Positions 1 through 3,294 of a stretch of DNA of 5,401 bases are shown here, piece after piece; within the stretch, counting starts at the first letter, position 1, and each line of letters begins with the position of its first letter. Origin of the DNA: CANJQH01 sp031368515 (GTDB taxonomy: Bacteria; Chloroflexota; Anaerolineae; J036; Brachytrichaceae); contig JANMNW010000556.1 in the NCBI GenBank assembly GCA_031368515.1, positions 1 to 5,401 on the forward strand, given 5' to 3'. The notes beneath the pieces were generated by a model. That model saw only the letters and a list, made by a program, of their open reading frames with translations, did no database searches and was not told where the DNA came from. The position numbers and the translations under genes are program-made.

Positions 1-140
1 ATGTTTACAATCGAAGACGCATGCACTCAAGTCTGGGTTACTTGACCCCGCACGAGTACGAGCAAAAATGGCGTGAGCAACAAGCCGAAAAAGTCTCTTA
101 GCAACTGCTCAAATGTGTACACCGTTTTGGGCGCAGTACA
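1..140 (+). mobile_element. right end of an IS3-family insertion sequence
   Basis: The transposase tail is followed by a short non-coding stretch that ends in GGGCGCAGTACA at 129-140. Read inward from the right this begins TGTACTGCGCCCAAAACG, which has the TG...CA ends and the sequence style of IS3-family terminal inverted repeats. I therefore place the element boundary at about 140. The left end and the target-site duplication are outside the window, so the boundary is inferred from one end only. The first repeat copy begins 20 bases further on, at 161. Confidence 0.65.
3..101 (+). CDS. IS3-family transposase OrfB, C-terminal end (partial)
   Basis: The gene enters from before the window. 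The visible 32 residues read VYNRRRMHSSLGYLTPHEYE followed by a short basic and acidic tail, ending at TAG 99-101. The block YNRRR-HSSLGYLTP is the hallmark end of IS3-family OrfB integrases (DDE transposases of the rve type); it lies just after the catalytic glutamate, which is outside the window. OrfB, usually made as an OrfAB fusion by programmed frameshifting, cuts and joins the element ends. Whether the element is intact cannot be judged because the left part is missing. The reading frame is clean to its stop, and the stop lies about 40 bases before a plausible IS right end, as expected for this family. The IS subgroup cannot be assigned from this fragment. Confidence 0.88.
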   Translation, partial: VYNRRRMHSSLGYLTPHEYEQKWREQQAEKVS

Positions 141-160
141 AAGTCTTACTTCATCTCAGA

Positions 161-291
161 GCCTCAAAACAGCCCTATTTCGCGTTCTAGCGGGCATGTG
201 GGTACTTTCGGTCTTAGAACGCCGCAATCGCCCAACGTGGGGCATCGTGGCGCGTGCCAGGCGCCAACGCCGCGCAAGTGCGCAAAAAAGC
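161..291 (+). repeat. dispersed repeat, copy A (long form)
   Basis: First of three same-strand copies. The core 161-253 starts GCCTCAAAACAGCCC, contains GGCATGTGGGTAC and CCCAACGTGGGGCAT, and matches copies B and C at roughly 80% by eye. Copy A continues, as C does, through GGCGCCAACGCCGCGC to about 291. It contains a perfect 8-base inverted repeat (GCGTTCTA 182-189 and TAGAACGC 215-222, 25-base loop) and a small stem GGCGC 249-253 / GCGCC 261-265 that is also present in C. It lies between the IS end and the ABM-like gene. A reading frame crosses it but has no ribosome binding site and is not kept in the other copies, so I treat it as non-coding. I do not recognise it as a named element. Confidence 0.75.
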
Positions 292-335
292 CCGGCGCTT
301 GTTAATTGATCGACAAAGTCCAAGAAAAGCAATAC

Positions 336-340
336 AGGAG
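336..340 (+). promoter_or_regulatory. ribosome binding site deciding the start at 347
   Basis: AGGAG lies six bases before ATG 347. An in-frame ATG at 254 would add 31 residues, but it lies inside repeat copy A and has no such site, so 347 is the better start. Confidence 0.8.
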
Positions 341-346
341 AAAACT

Positions 347-634
347 ATGCAAGCAGTTATTAGGACGTATTCTGGCAAGGGAGCGAAAGAGTTGTTCGAT
401 GTGTTAGAGAAGAACGTGGCAGATGTACAAAATCTTATGCGTTCAGTCAAGGGTTTTGTCAGCTATGTAGCTACACGTAGTGGCGCTGGTGGGTTTACTG
501 TGACGGTCTGCCAAGACAAAGCTGGTATAGACGAAAGCGTTCAAAAGGCGAAGGATTGGATAGCAAAGAACGCCGGGAACACCGGCGTTGGTGCACCGCA
601 AGTTGCAACTGGCACCGTCTTCATACGCTGTTAG
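347..634 (+). CDS. small ABM-like (dimeric alpha/beta barrel) protein, hypothetical
   Basis: The protein has 95 residues and no signal peptide or membrane segment, so it is probably cytoplasmic. The pattern is strand QAVIRTYS (2-9), helix 12-31, strand GFVSYVATRS (36-45), strand GGFTVTVCQDKAG (48-60), helix 61-75, and a final strand near 86-94. That order, with the GFVSY and TVTVCQD strands, resembles the antibiotic-biosynthesis-monooxygenase / stress-responsive barrel fold, in which about 100-residue subunits pair to form a barrel. Family members include heme- or quinone-acting enzymes and many proteins of unknown role. No catalytic residues or substrate can be named here. The start is supported by AGGAG at 336-340. 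It is a single-gene unit between repeat copies A and B, with no obvious terminator after it. The reading frame is real with good confidence; the fold is a pattern judgement that a profile search would settle. Confidence 0.82.
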   Translation: MQAVIRTYSGKGAKELFDVLEKNVADVQNLMRSVKGFVSYVATRSGAGGFTVTVCQDKAGIDESVQKAKDWIAKNAGNTGVGAPQVATGTVFIRC

Positions 635-692
635 CGTCCTGACTATGTGGAGGCGCGCGTCGATAACGTGAGAGGTGACTACTCCGCTTGCG

Positions 693-920
693 TTACTCGC
701 TTTCCGGATGCACCACGTCGCCAGCTGCGCGCCACTTGTTTGTGTAGCGCACAACGATGACTTGCCAGCCATCCGTGCCCAGTGCGTCAACTTCCGCCTG
801 CGTGTGCAATGTCGCAGACTCATGCCACACGCCATCGGGTGACGGGTGCAAGTGCTGATAGGGCACGCTCCAAACGTCGCACAGCCTCAAAACGGCCCGT
901 AGGCGCGTTCTAGCGCGCAT
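693..920 (-). CDS. possible small minus-strand gene or gene remnant
   Basis: This 75-residue minus-strand frame lies between the ABM-like gene and the exported-protein gene. Its last ~55 residues (about VPYQHLHPSPDGVWHESATL, then an Ala/Asp-rich helix, then DGWQVIVVRYTNKWRAAGDV) have protein-like composition. The GWQVIVVRYTNKW stretch looks like a real beta strand with aromatic residues. Its first ~15 residues, by contrast, are the reverse complement of repeat copy B and are arginine-rich, so they are unlikely to be authentic. No ribosome binding site is evident before the ATG at 920 or the alternative in-frame ATG at 1043. The simplest reading is the 3' part of a small gene whose beginning was replaced when the repeat arrived, though chance coding cannot be excluded. 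I recognise no family. Confidence 0.3.
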   Translation of the reverse strand: MRARTRLRAVLRLCDVWSVPYQHLHPSPDGVWHESATLHTQAEVDALGTDGWQVIVVRYTNKWRAAGDVVHPESE

Positions 921-977
921 GTGGCTACCCGCGCCCCGAGAACGCCGCAATCGCGCGGCGTGGGGCATTCTGGCGCT
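884..977 (+). repeat. dispersed repeat, copy B (short form)
   Basis: The second copy starts GCCTCAAAACGGCCCGTAGG and runs to TGGGGCATTCTGGCGC. Its similarity to A and C stops at about 977, where A and C continue for ~40 more bases, so B is truncated or is the minimal form. It keeps the internal inverted repeat (GCGTTCT 905-911, AGAACGC 939-945) and the GCGCGCATGTGGCTAC block that it shares closely with C. Its left edge is sharp: bases before GCCTCAAAAC do not match the other copies. It lies 723 bases after the start of A and 798 before the start of C. Confidence 0.75.
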
Positions 978-1079
978 TAGCTCGGTCATCTGGATAGTCA
1001 CCGTTCGGCCATCTGGTGCTAGAGTTCTTGAACGGAACGCCATTAGCCCTGTCAGCTTGCCATGACGCAGGGTGACAGG

Positions 1080-1085
1080 AAGGAG
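1080..1085 (+). promoter_or_regulatory. ribosome binding site deciding the start at 1092
   Basis: AAGGAG sits six bases before ATG 1092. The in-frame ATG at 1062 would place charged residues ahead of the signal peptide and has no such site, so 1092 is preferred. Confidence 0.85.
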
Positions 1086-1091
1086 AAACGT

Positions 1092-1595
1092 ATGCTATCG
1101 CTCAAGCGCCTCGTATCAGTTCTTGCACTCGGGCTAAGTACGGCCACCTTCGCGTCGCCAGCCGCTGCCGATGGGCCGACAAGAGTTTCTTTCGAGTACA
1201 AAGGCCCCGTCGGCGAGTTCCCTGGCTGGTGTGCATTTCCACTTGTGTATGCAGTAGACCTCCGTGCCACTGGGCAAATTTTTTTCGATAAGAGCCAAGC
1301 GTTAACAAGAATTCAATTTCACGTAAACCAAACGGACACTTTCACCGCAAACGGGAAAACACTCGTCAGCGAACCTTACACGTTCAATATTCAACAACTT
1401 TTCGACAGCAACGGCAATCAGACTCACTTCTACGTGAGTGGGATTGTCGAGAACATTCGTCTTCCGGATGGAAGTCTGTTCAAGCCAGCGGGGCGGAAGG
1501 ATTTTCAAACCCTCTTGGGCGGGGGTTTCTTCCTGGCCCCTGACGTAGGCAACGCGAGCAATCTCGCAGCGTTCTGCGCAGCTCTTGCACCGTAA
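1092..1595 (+). CDS. exported hypothetical protein with Sec signal peptide
   Basis: The protein has 167 residues. It opens with a textbook Sec signal: a positive start (K5, R6), a hydrophobic core VSVLALGLSTATFA (8-21), and an Ala-rich cleavage zone, probably after A26 (SPAAA|DG). The predicted mature part is about 141 residues, beta-rich and soluble, with only two cysteines, C47 (GWCAFP) and C162 (AFCAAL). Their position at the two ends suggests one disulfide closing the domain in the periplasm or outside the cell. There is no lipobox, membrane anchor or recognisable catalytic motif, and I do not recognise the family. It may belong to the widespread secreted beta-sandwich proteins of unknown role, but that is a guess from texture. 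The gene stands alone, with a strong ribosome binding site and its own terminator at 1645-1677, between repeat copies B and C. Confidence 0.88.
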   Translation: MLSLKRLVSVLALGLSTATFASPAAADGPTRVSFEYKGPVGEFPGWCAFPLVYAVDLRATGQIFFDKSQALTRIQFHVNQTDTFTANGKTLVSEPYTFNIQQLFDSNGNQTHFYVSGIVENIRLPDGSLFKPAGRKDFQTLLGGGFFLAPDVGNASNLAAFCAALAP

Positions 1596-1644
1596 CGCCA
1601 GCAGTGCCGTCGCGGTCTGACGGTCTCAGCAATCCACAACACCC

Positions 1645-1677
1645 GCCCGGTGGACGTCCATGTTCACCGGGCTTTTT
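1645..1677 (+). terminator. intrinsic terminator of the exported-protein gene
   Basis: A 12-base stem with two G-U pairs (1645-1656 with 1661-1672, core GCCCGGTG / CACCGGGC) closes a four-base loop and is followed by TTTTT at 1673-1677. It lies 50 bases after the stop at 1595, so this gene is transcribed as a single unit and not with the downstream parA-like gene. Confidence 0.88.
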
Positions 1678-1681
1678 GTAG

Positions 1682-1814
1682 CCCTCAAAACGGCCCATAG
1701 GCGCGTTTCTGGCGCGCATGTGGCTACTCGCGGTCCTAAATCGCACCTAGCGCCCAACGTGAGGCATTCTGGCGCGTCTATGGCGCCAACGCCGCGCCGA
1801 TGCGACAGAAAAGC
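1682..1814 (+). repeat. dispersed repeat, copy C (long form)
   Basis: The third copy starts immediately after the terminator: CCCTCAAAACGGCCCATAGG, then GCGCGCATGTGGCTACTCG, GCCCAACGTGAGGCATTCTG and GGCGCCAACGCCGCGC, ending near 1814 with AGAAAAGC. It matches B over the core (~80% by eye) and A over the full length including the 3' extension. The 8-base inverted repeat of A is degraded here, but the GGCGC 1771-1775 / GCGCC 1783-1787 stem is kept. A 67-codon frame from ATG 1660 overlaps it but starts inside the terminator hairpin and is not considered a gene. Confidence 0.75.
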
Positions 1815-1867
1815 GCCCAATACGGGGTACTTTGACTGCCCAATGGCACGCAATTTAACGTGAGGCA
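1756..1867 (+). repeat. 11-base direct repeat at and beyond copy C
   Basis: AACGTGAGGCA occurs exactly at 1756-1766 (inside copy C) and again at 1857-1867, 101 bases later. The related AACGTGGGGCA is in copy A at 234-244. The second occurrence lies outside the part shared with A, so the repeat unit may extend, or be internally reiterated, towards the parA-like gene. Apart from this and copy C, I see nothing else in the gene-free stretch 1815-1917. Confidence 0.55.
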
Positions 1868-2637
1868 GCAAAACGCAATCCATGCATACATCGCAGCCCG
1901 TGTAGACTGTTAACACCTTGCGGACTATCGTCGTAGCGAACTCAAAAGGCGGTGTGGAGCAAAACCACCACGGCCGCAACCGTGGGCGCACTGCTTGCCC
2001 GGCGCGGCCGTCGGGTGTTGCTGATTGACTTAGACGCGCAACAAAGCCTCACCCGCGCTTTTGACTATCCACCACCACGGGCGAGCCTGGCCGATGTGCT
2101 CGACAGACGCGGCTCACTGTTCGAAGCCGTCGCCCACATTGCCGAACGGCTCGACATCGTGCCCGCAGGAAACGCGCTAGGTGCGGCTGAGCGGGCCCTA
2201 TATGACAGGTCGGGCCCTGACACCACACTAGCTAGGCTTATGCAGCCCGTGGCGGGCCGCTATGACGTGGCAGTGCTCGACACCGGCCCACGGTGGGACA
2301 TGCTCACCCGTAACGCGCTAGGCGCGGCTGCAGGCGTGGTTATTCCAATGCAGCCGCAGGGCCACGACTTAGCCGCGCTAGCCGACTTCCTGGCCCGCGT
2401 GGATGACATGCGAGCCATAAACGCCGGACTTGCCATCGTCGGCATTGTGCCGACGTTCTATGACGCCCGGCTAGGACACCATGCCGACGTGCTCGCCGCG
2501 CTGCGGAACATGGGCCTAAACATTTTGACGCCTATCGGCCGCTCAGTGAAAGTCGCTGAAGCCGCGACAGCCCGGCGCATTGTGAATGACTACGTACCCG
2601 ATAACCCGCAGGCCCTGGCCTATGAAACCCTAACCAC

Positions 2638-2641
2638 GGAG
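2638..2641 (+). promoter_or_regulatory. ribosome binding site before ATG 2651
   Basis: GGAG is followed by nine bases and ATG 2651, inside the last codons of the ParA domain. This is the usual layout for a translationally coupled second partition gene and is the main reason to suspect that the ParA tail is really a separate protein. Confidence 0.5.
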
Positions 2642-2650
2642 ATACTGACA

Positions 2651-2917
2651 ATGGCTAAACGCCCCGACGTGACTATCAACCTGAAACCCAAACCGACGCA
2701 ACTACCGCTCACTAAGCCCGCGAGCTCGAAACCACCGCCGACAGCCCCGGCTGCACAACCTGCAGCACCGACTTTGGCATCCGCCCAGGCTCGCAGCCGG
2801 ACGCGACAGCCGCGCAATGCTGACAACCCGGTGCGCAATGCAGGCATTGCCCTGCGTGAATCTGAACTGGCTGAGCTCGCGGGCATTGCTGTCACCGTTC
2901 GCACTATTTGGGTGTAA
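2651..2917 (+). CDS. probable start of a second partition-type gene, truncated at its 3' end
   Basis: Starting at ATG 2651 the frame encodes 88 residues: MAKRPDVTINLKPKP, a Pro/Ala/Lys/Arg-rich linker, then NPVRNAGIALRESELAELAG and a short ending. It is in frame with the ParA domain, but ParA proteins normally end near EIL, and this ATG has GGAG nine bases upstream. Small basic proteins with a disordered start and a C-terminal DNA-binding segment commonly follow parA on plasmids and integrative elements as the centromere-binding partner. The piece IALRESELAEL resembles the start of such a C-terminal segment. The last ~10 residues (about VTVRTIWV) look like read-through into unrelated DNA, so the gene is probably cut near 2885-2917. 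Alternatives are a genuine ParA C-terminal extension or an old fusion. Confidence 0.45.
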   Translation: MAKRPDVTINLKPKPTQLPLTKPASSKPPPTAPAAQPAAPTLASAQARSRTRQPRNADNPVRNAGIALRESELAELAGIAVTVRTIWV

Positions 2918-3194
2918 TCGAGGTGCTATCGGCCAAAATAATTGGTGACATCTCCTGGTCTGCCTTTTTCAATTAATCTGGCCTTGGAGCCTTCAAATAT
3001 TCTGGACACTAACAATTGGCAGCGGCACTGTGGAATCTGGAGCCAAGCAGACCAAGCATCGCGTCTCCGCTGCCGGTATGCGCTGGTCGCGTTCCGGACT
3101 TCAAAACATTCTGCCACTACGCGCTGCCCTCATGTCTGATACCTTTGATCTCTTTTGGCAGCAACTTTGCCCCTTTTAAAAAATGCACCCAGGG
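2918..3194. other. gene-free stretch with an inverted repeat
   Basis: The short frames here on either strand lack ribosome binding sites and protein-like composition, so I call no gene. The main structure is a perfect 8-base inverted repeat, GGCAGCGG at 3018-3025 and CCGCTGCC at 3067-3074, with a 41-base loop. Because a strong terminator follows at 3195 with no gene ahead of it, this stretch may hold the end of a lost gene or a small RNA. I found no convincing promoter for the latter. Confidence 0.4.
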
Positions 3195-3228
3195 AAAGGT
3201 CTTGACCTGAGAGGTCAAGACCTTTTTT
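3195..3228 (+). terminator. strong intrinsic terminator with no visible upstream gene
   Basis: A perfect 14-base stem (AAAGGTCTTGACCT 3195-3208 with AGGTCAAGACCTTT 3212-3225) closes the three-base loop GAG and runs into T's to 3228. It is oriented for plus-strand transcripts. It shields the flavoprotein promoter at 3245 from read-through, but the gene it originally served is not evident: the ParA frame ends 277 bases earlier. Confidence 0.9.
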
Positions 3229-3244
3229 CCGCCCTGCGGTTTCG

Positions 3245-3273
3245 TTGACCGTAAAGAGCAACTGAACAATAAT
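3245..3273 (+). promoter_or_regulatory. sigma70-type promoter of the flavoprotein gene
   Basis: A -35 box TTGACC (3245-3250) and a -10 box AATAAT (3268-3273) each match consensus at five of six bases and are separated by an ideal 17 bases. Transcription would start near 3280, right at the ribosome binding site, giving a leader of about 15 bases. That leaves no room for a riboswitch or attenuator. No operator palindrome is obvious. Confidence 0.65.
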
Positions 3274-3280
3274 CACCGGC

Positions 3281-3287
3281 TGGAGGA
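3281..3287 (+). promoter_or_regulatory. ribosome binding site of the flavoprotein gene
   Basis: TGGAGGA lies seven bases before ATG 3295 and fixes this start, which also places the FAD-binding strand at residues 4-8 as expected. Confidence 0.85.
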
Positions 3288-3294
3288 CTCACGT

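Larger units (their letters stand above)
1918..2917 (+). pseudogene. parA: ParA/MinD-type partition ATPase, frameshifted in the P-loop and fused to a downstream frame
   Basis: ParA proteins are Walker-type ATPases that move plasmid or chromosome copies apart on the nucleoid. From TTG 1918 the frame reads (M)RTIVVANSKGGV, the standard ParA beginning. The next codons are in the next frame, SKTTTAATVGALLARRG. Deleting one A at 1958 would restore KGGVGKTTTA, the deviant Walker A motif. Downstream the protein is otherwise whole: LLIDLDAQ (Walker A' region), AVLDTGP (Walker B), IVGIVPTFYD, GRSVKVAEAA and a final helix YETLTTEIL. This matches ordinary small ParA proteins of about 210-240 residues. 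A frame opened by GTG at 1952 would lack the first strand and half the P-loop and should not bind ATP. No good ribosome binding site precedes TTG 1918. After EILT the frame continues without a stop for ~90 Pro/Ala-rich residues (see 2651-2917). A sequencing error at 1958 would give the same picture. Confidence 0.82.

Noticed and set aside
73..309. 78-codon plus-strand frame across repeat copy A
   Set aside because: It begins inside the transposase tail, has no ribosome binding site, and its frame is not preserved in copies B and C.
161..1814. CRISPR array
   Set aside because: The repeat units are ~95-130 bases, diverged and ~700-800 bases apart with genes between them; there are no short uniform repeats or spacers.
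1660..1863. 67-codon plus-strand frame across repeat copy C
   Set aside because: Its ATG lies in the loop of the terminator hairpin, no ribosome binding site precedes it, and the equivalent frame is not open in copy A or B.
161..1867. Repeat copies as integron attC sites (GCCCAAC at 1752-1758 fits the RYYYAAC core)
   Set aside because: No matching GTTRRRY core at a suitable distance, no overall dyad symmetry linking the two ends of the repeat, and only one copy fits the left core well. No integrase gene is in the window.
2942..3210. Short overlapping frames on both strands between parA and the terminator
   Set aside because: No ribosome binding sites, no protein-like composition, and one of them ends inside the terminator stem.
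3195..3294. Riboswitch or attenuator controlling the flavoprotein gene (for example a glycine riboswitch)
   Set aside because: The terminator lies upstream of a near-consensus promoter at 3245-3273, leaving a leader of only about 15 bases, and no riboswitch core motif is visible.
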